From Bacillus methanolicus MGA3 (GTDB lineage: Bacteria > Bacillota > Bacilli > Bacillales > Cytobacillaceae), in NCBI RefSeq assembly GCF_000724485.1, contig NZ_CP007739.1:914843-978842 (forward strand): DNA of 64,000 nucleotides, written 5' to 3'. Below, in pieces: positions 24,813 through 35,400 of the stretch (positions within the stretch are counted from its first letter, which is position 1; each line of letters opens with the position of its first letter). The translations under genes were made by a program, and so were the position numbers. Below the pieces are notes generated by a model, which saw only the letters and a program-made list of their open reading frames with translations, did not search any database and was not told the DNA's origin.

Positions 24813-24828
24813 TGCACAAAATTTGCAC
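24813..24828 (+). repeat. Probable integrase arm-type site, right
   Basis: TGCACAAAATTTGCAC, one base different from 9383-9398, same orientation. Confidence 0.5.
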
Positions 24829-24977
24829 AAGAGGTACTTTAACATAATTAATTTATTTATTCTTTATTAACTCATTTGAACAAAAAACCTTTGAAATATC
24901 GCGTATTTTCAAGACACATTTTAATTCGATTTAACTCATTTTACGTATTTAACTCACTTGTTTTTCCCCTTTCTATT

Positions 24978-25069
24978 TTGACAGGGTAGAGGTCGCTGGT
25001 TCGAGCCCAGTCGGAATCATCAAAACGAGAAGCTTGAAGTCCTTGTATATCAAGGGTTTCAAGCTTTTT
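24978..25069 (+). repeat. Right 92-bp direct repeat (att-like)
   Basis: Starts TTGACAGGGTAG and ends in the terminator T-run. It differs from 9247-9338 at two positions (in the terminator). Upstream DNA (TTTCTATT) has no tRNA 5' half, so this too is only the 3' half. Confidence 0.88.
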
Positions 25070-25263
25070 GTTTTTTATACACAATTTTACTTATTACATT
25101 GGTCACAAATGCAGTAGAATAGTTATTAAACAGTTGACTAGCAAGGCGATTAGACGCTTCTTTTTGTATGTTAGGTAAAACATTTGAATAAGTGTCCAGT
25201 GTTGTTTTTACGCTACTTTGATCTAATTGATCTGAATACAGATTAAAAAGATCAGAATTTTAA

Positions 25264-25413
25264 CGGGATGTATTACGATTTAAAATAGTGTTCCAGTGGG
25301 GGAATGGACAAATTGTTGCGATTACACTAAAAGTATTGGATACTTCGAGTACGATTATTGAAGTTACCGAAGAAGGTTTTAAAGAAAATGATGAAGATTT
25401 AATATACTTTTAG
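25264..25413 (+). pseudogene. Gene fragment outside the island
   Basis: The frame reads W-G-N-G-Q-I-V-A-I-T-L-K-V-L and E-V-T-E-E-G-F-K-E-N-D-E-D. It looks like the C-terminal end of a small beta-rich protein. No ATG or RBS precedes it; a TAA lies immediately upstream. Family not recognised. The rest of 25070-25600 shows no gene. Confidence 0.35.
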
Positions 25414-25632
25414 AGGGGATTTTGTTAGAACTTACATATAGTATTTTAGGCCTTTTACCTTGGTATATCGTTAAGCTTTTAATCCTATTATTCGGTGGTG
25501 GGTTAATGGTTTTAAGTTTTATGTCTTAGTTACTAAAAAAGACAACCTTAACAATGTTTTTTTATTTTTAAGATTAAAGAGGAAATCCCCCTCACTGTGT
25601 CGAAATTAATAGAAAGAAGGGACGGTGTTAAT

Positions 25633-25944
25633 ATGGAAATTAAAAAATTAATTCAAGAAGGCGAAGAATTAAAAAATAATCTTAATAAAAGTAATTATGA
25701 AAAAATAATGGATTGGATTAGAAATTCACAATCGTATGTTGAGACAAAATATAAAGCTGTAGAATTTACTAAAACTTTCCGTTCAGCTGCTGAAAATTTT
25801 ATTAATATGATTCAATCTCAAGGAACGTACAATGAGGACTACTTTAATCAATTAATAATTAGTTTAAAAGAATGCAAGGATTATGAAGCGTTTCTTTATG
25901 GTCGAACAGACGAAATTGAAAACATAAATGATTACATTATTTAG
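25633..25944 (+). CDS. Hypothetical protein (103 aa)
   Basis: A helical, charged, soluble protein (M-E-I-K-K-L-I-Q-E-G-E-E-L-K). I choose ATG 25633 because AAGGGACGG lies 7 nt upstream. A GTG at 25597 would add 12 residues but lacks a close RBS. A terminator follows at once. I do not recognise the family. It lies just outside the right att repeat among gene fragments. Confidence 0.6.
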   Translation: MEIKKLIQEGEELKNNLNKSNYEKIMDWIRNSQSYVETKYKAVEFTKTFRSAAENFINMIQSQGTYNEDYFNQLIISLKECKDYEAFLYGRTDEIENINDYII

Positions 25945-25972
25945 CACCCTATTTTTAAGGGTGCTTTCTTAT
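25943..25972 (+). terminator. Terminator after the hypothetical gene
   Basis: AGCACCCT / AGGGTGCT stem, then TTCTTATTTT. Confidence 0.85.
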
Positions 25973-26129
25973 TTTCCTGGAAATGGTGCAATCTCGCAAC
26001 ACATCTAAAAAAGAGTGAATAACTTGACAAGGTGTCCTTTTTATCTTGTTCTGCTTTTTTAGAAACGGTTAATGGAGGCGCGGATTTTATTTTCCAGCTG
26101 TTGTATATAAAATAGTAAAATAAAGGGAG

Positions 26130-26687
26130 ATGAAAGGGTGTGAATACTTAGAAGAACAAGGAAAGAAAGCATACATTCCTTACAATACGTTTGACCAAGA
26201 GCAAAAGAGAACATGGAAAAAACGGATCGAACGAGTCGAAAACATGGAATATGATGAGGAATTCGATGAATTCATTTGTGCGAATGGACAACGTTTCACT
26301 TTTCAATATGAAACAAAGAAGGAATCAGACCACGGGTACCTATCAATCAAACGTCGATATCGATGCGATCAGTGTCAAGGTTGTCCATTCCAAAGTACTT
26401 GTGCAAAAGGAAAAACGTATCGCACCATCACCATTTCATTAAAGAATCAGATTCAAAGAAAGGAAGTAAAAGAACGATTACATTCTGACGATGGAAAAGA
26501 AAAATATCGACGTCGAAAGATTGATGTGGAAAGTGTGTACGGTCAAATCAAACAGAATCTAGACTTTCGACGTTTTCATTTACGAGGCCTCTCCAAAACG
26601 ACTGTGGAATGGGGTCTAGTTTGCGTTGCACACAATTTTAAAAAGTGGCAAAAAATAAGGACACTTCAACAAGGGGAAATAAGGTAA
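26130..26687 (+). pseudogene. IS1182-type transposase, C-terminal fragment
   Basis: 185 residues matching the C-terminal third of IS1182-family (DDE) transposases. It begins at Y-L-E-E-Q-G-K-K-A-Y-I-P-Y. It has the zinc-like C-D-Q-C-Q-G-C-P ... C cluster and ends with the conserved R-R-x-x-I-D-V-E-S-V-Y-G-Q-I-K and F-H-L-R-G. The N-terminal DDE part is absent, so this is a truncated insertion sequence. Confidence 0.85.
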
Positions 26688-26760
26688 ACCCCTCAATCAA
26701 ATGAAATTAACCTGAAAAAATACCATAAAATTAACAATAAATACCAAGGTTATACAAAAA

Positions 26761-26804
26761 AGCTGACTCATACATCGCTTAAAAGCGATGTTTTGAGTCA
26801 GCCC
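26761..26804. mobile_element. Probable right end of the IS1182-type remnant
   Basis: AGCTGACTCA...TTTTGAGTCAGCC forms a long hairpin around TCGCTT-AAAA-GCGA. The T-T-T-T-G-A-G-T-C-A-G-C-C end is typical of IS1182 termini. It could also serve as a terminator. No left end was found. Confidence 0.5.
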
Positions 26805-26821
26805 CCTTTTATTTATAGAAA

Positions 26822-26850
26822 ATAAAAAAGGATTCCTTTAAGGAATCCTT
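26822..26850 (-). terminator. Terminator of the PfpI gene
   Basis: AAGGATTCC / GGAATCCTT stem. On the minus strand six T follow. Confidence 0.88.
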
Positions 26851-26891
26851 GAGTTATTGAGTAATATTTTCAAGAAGAAAGTTTCTTTTTT

Positions 26892-27422
26892 TTATTTATT
26901 GTTGCCAGCTAATACTTCGACAAAAGCTTTTACATACTCGGGCAAATCTGGTGGACGGCGGCTTGAAACTAGATGTCCATCTACCACCACCGGCTCATCC
27001 AGCCAGTATGCTCCTGCATTCTCCATATCATCACGGATGCCAGGTGTGCTTGTTACCTTTTTTCCTTGCAAGATTTTCGCAGAAATTAGCACCCAACCAG
27101 CATGACAGATTTGACCAATCGGCTTTTTATTTTCTTCCATATGCTGTACTAACGCAATAACTTCCGGAAAACGGCGCAGTTTATCCGGTGCCCAGCCGCC
27201 TGGCACAAGAAGTGCATCATATTCGTCAGGATTGATATCACCGAATGCAAAATGAGATTCTGCTGGAACCCCATATTTGCCGATATACGTTTCTTTTGCC
27301 TTCTCCCCAGCAAGATGGATAACCGCACCTTCTTCACGCAAACGAAGAATAGGATACCAAAGCTCCAAATCCTCAAACTCATGATGAACAAGGCTAACAA
27401 TTTTCTTATCTTTTAATCGCAC
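26892..27422 (-). CDS. DJ-1/PfpI-family protein (176 aa)
   Basis: A class I glutamine-amidotransferase-like fold with the nucleophile elbow Q-I-C-H-A-G-W (Cys near 104) and V-P-G-G-W-A-P near 73. Members are general-stress proteins, proteases or deglycases (YraA/YfkM in B. subtilis); which activity applies cannot be told. The start is GTG at 27422 behind GGAGGTG. It is a single gene with its own terminator. Confidence 0.88.
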   Translation of the reverse strand: MRLKDKKIVSLVHHEFEDLELWYPILRLREEGAVIHLAGEKAKETYIGKYGVPAESHFAFGDINPDEYDALLVPGGWAPDKLRRFPEVIALVQHMEENKKPIGQICHAGWVLISAKILQGKKVTSTPGIRDDMENAGAYWLDEPVVVDGHLVSSRRPPDLPEYVKAFVEVLAGNNK

Positions 27423-27610
27423 TAACAGAACACCTCCTAAATTGGCATAATTTTATTATTAATCAAAATAATTAATAAAGTTATAATAAAGGCTTTCAAG
27501 TGTCTTTTGCAAGAAAAAATTATAAGAGCAAGAATGCTGTGAAGAGAAACGGAACCTTCTGTTCAACAAGGCCAATGTATTGTAATATTATTTAACCGAT
27601 GTGTGTTGGT

Positions 27611-28072
27611 TTAATCGAGTTTTTCTAAGATTCGAATGATTTTGTTGATAGCGTAGTCCAAGTCAAATAAATCATCCTCATTAAGTTTGCTTATCCAGTT
27701 ACAGAATAAGTGATGGAATTCATCCAAACGTTTAATCACGGTGTTTTTTCCTTTTTCGGTTAACATTATTTTGACGAACCGCTTATCGTTGGTGTCTTGC
27801 ACTTTTATTACGTAATCCTTTTCTTCCAATTTTTTAATCAGAGGAGTCAATTGTTGTTTGGAAATGCTAATGTTTTGTGCCAACTGAGTCAATGAGACTC
27901 CATCCTTGGTATAGAACAGTTCTTCCAAAATATGAAATTGCAAATGGGTCAAACCCGACGGTTTTGGAATAGGGGTATTCTTTGTAACAGACTTGTTCAA
28001 TTTGCTGTAAAACAGTGGAATAAGCCGGATAAAACTCTCTGAGATTTGCTTAGTGTTCGAAGTCAATACCAT
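27611..28072 (-). CDS. MarR-family transcriptional regulator (153 aa)
   Basis: A winged helix-turn-helix with L-T-Q-L-A-Q-N-I-S-I-S-K-Q-Q-L-T-P-L as recognition helix and D-K-R-F-V-K-I-M-L-T as wing. Flanking helices are for dimerisation. It binds palindromic DNA and often responds to small ligands. The start is ATG behind AAAGGGGATGT. It is divergent to the YhfC-type protease gene, a possible target across the 413-nt gap (inference). Confidence 0.9.
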   Translation of the reverse strand: MVLTSNTKQISESFIRLIPLFYSKLNKSVTKNTPIPKPSGLTHLQFHILEELFYTKDGVSLTQLAQNISISKQQLTPLIKKLEEKDYVIKVQDTNDKRFVKIMLTEKGKNTVIKRLDEFHHLFCNWISKLNEDDLFDLDYAINKIIRILEKLD

Positions 28073-28485
28073 ACATCCCCTTTCCTAATCTTCAAAAACA
28101 AATTAAAAATTAGTAAATAAACTTTTATTATATATTCGAAAAATAAGTTGTATTTTATATAATTTCGCATAAATTAGCGGAATATGCTTAAGGTTATGTA
28201 AATAAAAATTAACTATATTTAATAAAGATAGACAATATTTATTTACCAATAAACTTATCACATTGTAATTTATTAATCTACTTAGATATTTAATTTTTAA
28301 AGTGGGTAAAACGAGGCAACTATATTTGGAAATGGTTCGTTGGGTAATCATCATTTCTTATCCAAATTACTTCCACTTATTAAATAATATCCACTTCCGT
28401 TTAAAATGGAACAAGACAACAAAGGAAAATAAATGGCAAAGCGAGAATATATTTAAAAGAGAATTTTTTAAGGAGCTGCATACGA
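28073..28485. other. Intergenic region between marR and the yhfC-like gene
   Basis: Very AT-rich. No ORF with RBS and no clear palindrome was picked out. The 28302-28493 plus frame overlaps the next gene's start and looks non-coding. Confidence 0.5.
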
Positions 28486-29283
28486 ATGATTAGCACGTTT
28501 ACAATGTCGGGCATGGTGATTCAACTTCTTATTTCACTGTTATTTCCGGTTGGTTTATTGATTTATTTGCGTAAAAAACAATTGTTTTCGTGGAAGCCGT
28601 TAGGTGTAGGGATTCTTATTTTTATTTTATTTTCACAAATTCTTGAAAAAGCTTTGCATATTTTCATGATTGATTCTAGCGGAACTTCGCTCAAATGGTC
28701 GGACAGTAAATTTTTTTTCGTATTGTATGCTGCATTGTCGGCAGGAATTTTTGAAGAATTAGGCCGATATTTCGGATTTAAATGGATGTTGAAAAAGCAT
28801 CGGGAGTATAAAGATGGGGTGTCGTATGGATTAGGTCACGGAGGCATTGAAGCGATTTTAATAGGGATGTTTAGTGCCATAAACGCGTTAGTATTGGGAA
28901 CTTTAATTAACTCTGGAGTGTTTGACCAAACGATCGCCAAAAGTTTGCCCGCAGACCAAGTTGCGATGTTAAAAGAAAGGATTATTGGTACACAATTTTG
29001 GGAATATGTATTGGGAGGCCTTGAACGCGTTTTTGCAATCGCTTTTCATATTGCGCTATCATTATTAGTTTTACTTGGTATTCGTGAAAATCGTTTTATC
29101 TTTGTCATTAACGCAGTTCTTTTACACGCATTGATAGACGTAATTCCGGCACTTTACCAAACAGGAGTTGTTACAAATATTTGGATTGTCGAACTTGTAC
29201 TCGCTATTTTCGGTATCACATCAATCATTTTTACTATGAGAATAAGAAAGAGATATCAAAGTAAAGACTCCCTTCCTCTTTAA
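28486..29283 (+). CDS. YhfC-family intramembrane protease (265 aa)
   Basis: Seven or so membrane segments with the conserved catalytic-type motifs F-E-E-L-G-R-Y near 85, G-L-G-H-G-G-I-E near 109 and L-L-H-A-L-I-D near 210. This is the E-E-x-x-R / H pattern shared with CAAX-protease-like glutamic or metallo-intramembrane proteases. The substrate is unknown. The start is ATG behind AAGGAGCTGC. Confidence 0.85.
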   Translation: MISTFTMSGMVIQLLISLLFPVGLLIYLRKKQLFSWKPLGVGILIFILFSQILEKALHIFMIDSSGTSLKWSDSKFFFVLYAALSAGIFEELGRYFGFKWMLKKHREYKDGVSYGLGHGGIEAILIGMFSAINALVLGTLINSGVFDQTIAKSLPADQVAMLKERIIGTQFWEYVLGGLERVFAIAFHIALSLLVLLGIRENRFIFVINAVLLHALIDVIPALYQTGVVTNIWIVELVLAIFGITSIIFTMRIRKRYQSKDSLPL

Positions 29284-29415
29284 GGTGGGGGTTTCTTTTA
29301 AGAAAGGCAAATAGTATATACATCGTTCTAAATGCACATAAAAGGTTAAGTAAATAAGATAACAAGATCGTAAGCGATTATTTTAGTATTTCTCGAATAT
29401 AAGTAAAGATTTTTT

Positions 29416-29429
29416 GGAAAGCGCTTACA
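29416..29429. promoter_or_regulatory. Catabolite-responsive element (cre)-like site
   Basis: GGAAAGCGCTTACA matches the CcpA consensus TGWAARCGYTWNCW at 13 of 14 positions. It lies ~60 nt before the methionine gamma-lyase gene, so glucose repression or activation is likely. Confidence 0.65.
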
Positions 29430-29486
29430 TAATCTATTTTCCGATCGTATACTAAGTATAGGAGTATTTTTTTCAATACGAGGGGG

Positions 29487-30686
29487 ATGAGGATGGAAAA
29501 TTTAGAAAGACAATTCCAAACGTTGGTCATTCATCATGGCTATGATTCAAAGGAACACCTCGGAAGTTTGTCGGTGCCAATTTATCAAACGTCAACGTTT
29601 ACTTTTGATACGGCGGAACAGGGAGAAGCTCGTTTTGCAGGAAGAGAGGAAGGCTATGTTTATTCAAGGCTTGCCAATCCAACCGTAAGGGCACTTGAAG
29701 AGAAAATGGCATGTTTAGAAGGCGGCGAGGCAGCTTTGGCATTTGGTTCAGGGATGGCGGCCGTGTCAGCTGTACTGATTGCACTAACGAAAGCTAATGA
29801 CCATATTATTTGTTCGCAAGGAGTATACGGCTGCACGTTCGGATTATTGCAGTTATTCAAGAAGAAATTTAACATTTCGCACGATTTTTGTTCGATGCAA
29901 ACAGAAGAAGAGATTGATCGACTCATACGTCCAGAAACGGTTTGTATTTATGTAGAAACACCGATAAATCCAACGATGAAACTTGTTGATTTAGAAATGG
30001 TCGTGAAGATAGCGAAAGAGCATGGGATTAAAGTAGTTGTGGATAATACGTTTTGTTCGCCATACTTGCAAAAACCGCTGCTCTTCGGCTGTGACGTTGT
30101 CGTTCATAGTGCGACAAAATATATAGGCGGCCACGGTGACTCCGTTGCCGGAATTGCTGTTGGAAGTAAGGAATTTATGAAAGAAGTGGCAAAGACAACA
30201 CAAAAAGATATCGGTTGCATTATTTCCCCATTTGATGCTTGGTTATTATTAAGAGGTCTTAAAACATTGCCTGTGAGAATGGATCGTCACTGCGAAAATG
30301 CCGAAACAATTGCCAATCTTCTAAAAGAACATCCTCTCGTATATAAAGTCTACTATCCTCACGATCCAGACAAATCAGATTATACAATTAGCCAAAAACA
30401 AATGAAATATGGTGGTGGTCTTGTTTCTTTTGAAATCAAAGGTACGAAACAAGATGTTCAACGTTTTTTAAACCGCCTTCAACTCATTAAAATCGCGGTG
30501 AGTTTGGGTGATACGGAAACACTCATTCAACATCCAGCCACGATGACTCATGCTGTTGTACCAGAAGAGGTAAGAAAGAACATGGGCATAAGCGATCAAC
30601 TCATTCGCTTATCCGTTGGCCTTGAGGCATGGGAAGATATTTGGCAAGATTTGAATCAGGCGCTTAGTTCATTATCGATTCTATGA
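29487..30686 (+). CDS. mdeA: Methionine gamma-lyase (399 aa)
   Basis: A PLP-dependent Cys/Met-metabolism family enzyme. The PLP lysine is in H-S-A-T-K-Y-I-G-G-H near 210. Y-S-R-L-x-N-P-T contacts phosphate. V-Y-G-C-T carries the Cys equivalent to Cys116 of methionine gamma-lyases, which is absent from most cystathionine enzymes. It should cleave methionine to methanethiol, ammonia and 2-oxobutyrate. Cystathionine gamma-lyase/synthase is the alternative. The start is ATG 29487 or 29493 behind GAGGGGG. Single gene with its own terminator and an upstream cre-like site. Confidence 0.82.
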   Translation: MRMENLERQFQTLVIHHGYDSKEHLGSLSVPIYQTSTFTFDTAEQGEARFAGREEGYVYSRLANPTVRALEEKMACLEGGEAALAFGSGMAAVSAVLIALTKANDHIICSQGVYGCTFGLLQLFKKKFNISHDFCSMQTEEEIDRLIRPETVCIYVETPINPTMKLVDLEMVVKIAKEHGIKVVVDNTFCSPYLQKPLLFGCDVVVHSATKYIGGHGDSVAGIAVGSKEFMKEVAKTTQKDIGCIISPFDAWLLLRGLKTLPVRMDRHCENAETIANLLKEHPLVYKVYYPHDPDKSDYTISQKQMKYGGGLVSFEIKGTKQDVQRFLNRLQLIKIAVSLGDTETLIQHPATMTHAVVPEEVRKNMGISDQLIRLSVGLEAWEDIWQDLNQALSSLSIL

Positions 30687-30720
30687 AAATTCGAATTAAT
30701 TTTTCGGAAAATTTATATTA

Positions 30721-30752
30721 TTCCCGGAAAAACCATTACTTTTTCCGGGAAG
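30721..30752 (+). terminator. Terminator of the methionine gamma-lyase gene
   Basis: TTCCCGGAAAAA / TTTTTCCGGGAA, 12-bp perfect stem with a seven-base loop. Confidence 0.85.
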
Positions 30753-30813
30753 CTCAAAATAAATAAGAGTTATCAACCTTAAACACGTATTAAAAACTAA
30801 TAGGCTGAAACTT

Positions 30814-31053
30814 ATGTATAAATATTTTTTTATTGGATTAGTCCTTACGATTATTAACTTATTCCTGGGAGTAAACTTTCATAATTGGAACTTACTATTT
30901 AATATAACGGCCTTAGCTGTTCTCATTCCCTTTATGATATCTGGTATTTTAATCGGTGCATTTGTAAGTGGAGATAGAATGAGAGGAAACTTTTATTCCG
31001 AAACAAAAGAAGACAGGGAAAGCAATAGGAAATGGGCTTCAAAATTTTTTTAA
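30814..31053 (+). CDS. Small membrane protein (79 aa, DUF5316-like)
   Basis: Two membrane segments (~4-22, ~28-52) are followed by the polar tail F-V-S-G-D-R-M-R-G-N-F-Y and E-D-R-E-S-N-R-K-W. That S-G-D-R-x-R-x-N tail is what I recall of DUF5316 proteins of Bacillus; function unknown. The RBS is weak (AGGCTGAAAC). Confidence 0.6.
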   Translation: MYKYFFIGLVLTIINLFLGVNFHNWNLLFNITALAVLIPFMISGILIGAFVSGDRMRGNFYSETKEDRESNRKWASKFF

Positions 31054-31185
31054 TTGGTCTTCCAAATTTCATTATGTTAATAGTATTAATTATGTTAAAT
31101 AATTTATTACAATAACTAAATAATTGAGAATTAACTTATCATTTGGTTATAGTAAAGTTAAATCTTAGAGGATGAGGGAAGCATA

Positions 31186-32451
31186 ATGTCTAAAAAGTCA
31201 AAACAACCAAAGAAATCAAAGCGCTTAGCTAGTTTTTCGCTTGCTGTTATGGGGACTGGTTTTGTCGCAACAATTCCTTTTCAAGGCTCGTTTCTAGGAG
31301 AATTACTGCAAGGTGGCTTTGAAGCGGGGCTTGTGGGGGGATTAGCTGATTGGTTCGCAGTTACTGCCTTATTCCGACATCCAATGGGGTTGCCCATTCC
31401 CCATACGGCTCTTTTGCCTAAAAATCGGCAAAGAATAACAAAAACGCTTGTCTCGACACTTGAAAATGACTGGCTTTCAAAAGAAAGCATTAGGAATAAA
31501 ATTAAACAAATTAATTTTACAGAGAAAATTTTGTCAGTCCTTGAGAGAGAGATTCATTCAGTTTCAGTCAAAAAGAGTGCTGTGTCACTTGCCGAACAAC
31601 TTATAAGTCAAATTAATCTTGAAAAAGTTACTCCCTTAATTGAAAAAGAAATAAAGTCTACTTTCGATTCAATTGAAGTGAGCACTATCCTTCAGTCTGC
31701 CATCAACCAAGTGCTAAATCGTGGATATGATGAGAAGGCGTTAGATTATCTTCTAGGCAAGTCAGAGGAATGGATAAAAAAAGGTGAAACGAAGAATCAA
31801 CTCGGCAAGCTGGCAATTCGTACTCTTGACAATTTAGAGTTAGACGGTTTTCTGCAGTTTGCGCTGAAATCTTTTCAGCATTTATTAAATGAAGAAAAAC
31901 TCGGCAGCATATTACAAAACCTGCTTCTTAGTGTAGTAAGCAGTTTGCGCAAGTTAGATGATACGAACAGGAAGTCTTTGCTTCTACATATTCGTACGGA
32001 ATTGAAAAACATACAAGATGATATGAAGTTACTGGAAGAAATTAAAAAATGGAAGGACAAGCTTATTGCTGATTGGGAGCCTGCTGAAGAAATAACTGAA
32101 GTTTTGCAAAAAACACAGCAGAAAGCATTGGCCTTTGTTAAAGACAGCAAGTTTTTAGAGATGTATCTCCTGCCATTTTTAACTCGATTACTGAATAATC
32201 TAAAGGAAGATCAAGAAAAAATCACAACCATTGAAAACTGGATACAAAAGCAATTCTCCAACCTTCTTGAAGAGAATCATTCAAAAATTGGTATGCTTGT
32301 GCAGGAGAATCTTGATAAGTTAGATGATGAAACGCTTATACATATGATGGAAAATAACATTGGAAAAGACTTGCAGTGGATTCGGGTGAATGGAGCCGTT
32401 TGCGGTTTTATTATCGGGATTTTCTTAACGATAATTAAAGCAATAATTTAG
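31186..32451 (+). CDS. DUF445-family membrane-associated protein (421 aa)
   Basis: Conserved N-terminal block: G-G-F-E-A-G-L-V-G-G-L-A-D-W-F-A-V then F-R-H-P-M-G-L-P-I-P-H-T and K-N-R-Q-R-I, diagnostic of DUF445. A membrane segment at ~18-40 and another at the C-terminus (~400-418) flank a long helical middle. The role is unknown, in spite of wide occurrence. The start is ATG, with GAGGATGAGGGAAGC upstream. Confidence 0.82.
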   Translation: MSKKSKQPKKSKRLASFSLAVMGTGFVATIPFQGSFLGELLQGGFEAGLVGGLADWFAVTALFRHPMGLPIPHTALLPKNRQRITKTLVSTLENDWLSKESIRNKIKQINFTEKILSVLEREIHSVSVKKSAVSLAEQLISQINLEKVTPLIEKEIKSTFDSIEVSTILQSAINQVLNRGYDEKALDYLLGKSEEWIKKGETKNQLGKLAIRTLDNLELDGFLQFALKSFQHLLNEEKLGSILQNLLLSVVSSLRKLDDTNRKSLLLHIRTELKNIQDDMKLLEEIKKWKDKLIADWEPAEEITEVLQKTQQKALAFVKDSKFLEMYLLPFLTRLLNNLKEDQEKITTIENWIQKQFSNLLEENHSKIGMLVQENLDKLDDETLIHMMENNIGKDLQWIRVNGAVCGFIIGIFLTIIKAII

Positions 32452-32592
32452 CACATTTTTCTGTGGTAAAGGGGCGGAGCTTCGCCAATAAAAATAGAAA
32501 TGTTAATCGCTTGAACAAAAACCTTGTTTGGTATTGAAAATATTTTGTGCCTGGCTCCGCTCACACGGCTTTATTTCAATTGGTTGGCATAA

Positions 32593-34134
<1,542 letters not shown>

Positions 34135-34188
34135 AAATTCAAACTGTTGATATTGTATTTGGATAAGTCGATATCTGATTTCATAAAC

Positions 34189-34227
34189 GGGGCTGGCCTA
34201 TTGCTTTTGAATCAGCCCTGCTTTTTT
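34189..34227 (+). terminator. Terminator of glpK
   Basis: GGGGCTG / CAGCCCT stem followed by six T. Confidence 0.8.
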
Positions 34228-34386
34228 GCATAAAGAAAAAACGAAAAATTTCTAAATTTGATATAATATTATATTATTATGATAAATTCGAATCTATCAA
34301 CTGAGAGCACTTTCACATTTAAGATTATTGAGTTTGCATGTTTTTAAAATAAATATTTTTATGTAAAAGTGTAAGGGGGATAAAAG

Positions 34387-35382
34387 ATGAAAAAATTAAT
34401 TAATCAACCAGAAAATGTTGTGCAAGAAATGATAGAGGGTTTTGTGGCTGCATATCCAAATCGATTAAAGCAAGTTCCTAACACGAATGTAATTGTTCGT
34501 GCCGATGCACCTGTTCAAGGAAAGGTTGGAATTGTTAGTGGAGGAGGGAGCGGTCATGAACCTGCACACGGAGGGTATGTTGGTAAAGGAATGCTGGATG
34601 GAGCGGTTGTCGGCGAAGTTTTTACTTCACCTACCCCTGACCAAGTTTTGGAAGCGATCAAAGCTGTTGATGGCGGCAAGGGTGTTCTCCTTATCATTAA
34701 AAACTACACCGGCGATGTAATGAATTTTGAGATGGCTGCGGAACTAGCGGAAGCAGAAGGAATTCAAGTATCAAAAGTGATCGTAAATGATGATGTAGCA
34801 GTAGAAAATTCTACATATACAGTCGGCAGAAGAGGAATTGCTGGGACGGTTTTTGTCCATAAAATTTCTGGTGCTTTAGCTGAAAAGGGAGCTTCTTTGG
34901 AAGAAGTAACAGCCGTGGCAAACAAGGTAGTTGAGAATCTAAGTTCAATGGGGATGGCGTTAACGCCTTGTACTGTGCCTGCTGCAGGAAAACCTAGCTT
35001 TACTATTGGAGAATCAGAAATGGAAATTGGAATGGGCATCCATGGGGAACCTGGAATTGAAAGAAGTGAGATGAAAACAGCTGATGAAGTGGCAGAAATT
35101 CTTCTTAACAAAGTGCTTGATCAGCTGCAATTAAGTGAAAACGACAAAGTTGCCGTTATGATTAACGGACTTGGAGCAACTCCATTGATGGAGCTGTATA
35201 TTGTAAATAATAAAGTATCAAAAATTTTGAAGGAGAAAAATATTATTGTCTATGAGACTTTTATAGGAGAATATATGACATCTCTGGAAATGGCAGGTTG
35301 TTCGATTACCCTTCTTCGCCTTGATGATCAACTGATAGAGCTGTTAGATGCTAGTGCTGATACAATCGCTTTTAAGAAATAA
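34387..35382 (+). CDS. dhaK: Dihydroxyacetone kinase subunit DhaK
   Basis: 331 residues. G-G-G-S-G-H-E-P-A-H-G-G-Y near 52 forms the substrate pocket, and His219 in M-G-I-H-G-E-P-G binds dihydroxyacetone as a hemiaminal. PTS-dependent type: DhaL~ADP is re-phosphorylated by DhaM, not ATP. The start is ATG behind AGGGGGATAAAAG. First of a four-gene unit dhaK-dhaL-dhaM-HPr with gaps of 18, -4 and 25 nt. Confidence 0.95.
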   Translation: MKKLINQPENVVQEMIEGFVAAYPNRLKQVPNTNVIVRADAPVQGKVGIVSGGGSGHEPAHGGYVGKGMLDGAVVGEVFTSPTPDQVLEAIKAVDGGKGVLLIIKNYTGDVMNFEMAAELAEAEGIQVSKVIVNDDVAVENSTYTVGRRGIAGTVFVHKISGALAEKGASLEEVTAVANKVVENLSSMGMALTPCTVPAAGKPSFTIGESEMEIGMGIHGEPGIERSEMKTADEVAEILLNKVLDQLQLSENDKVAVMINGLGATPLMELYIVNNKVSKILKEKNIIVYETFIGEYMTSLEMAGCSITLLRLDDQLIELLDASADTIAFKK

Positions 35383-35400
35383 ACAGAAAGGAGTATTTTT

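Noticed and set aside
28302..28493. 63-aa ORF before the yhfC-like gene
   Set aside because: No RBS, Trp/Asn/Lys-rich composition and overlap with the real start.
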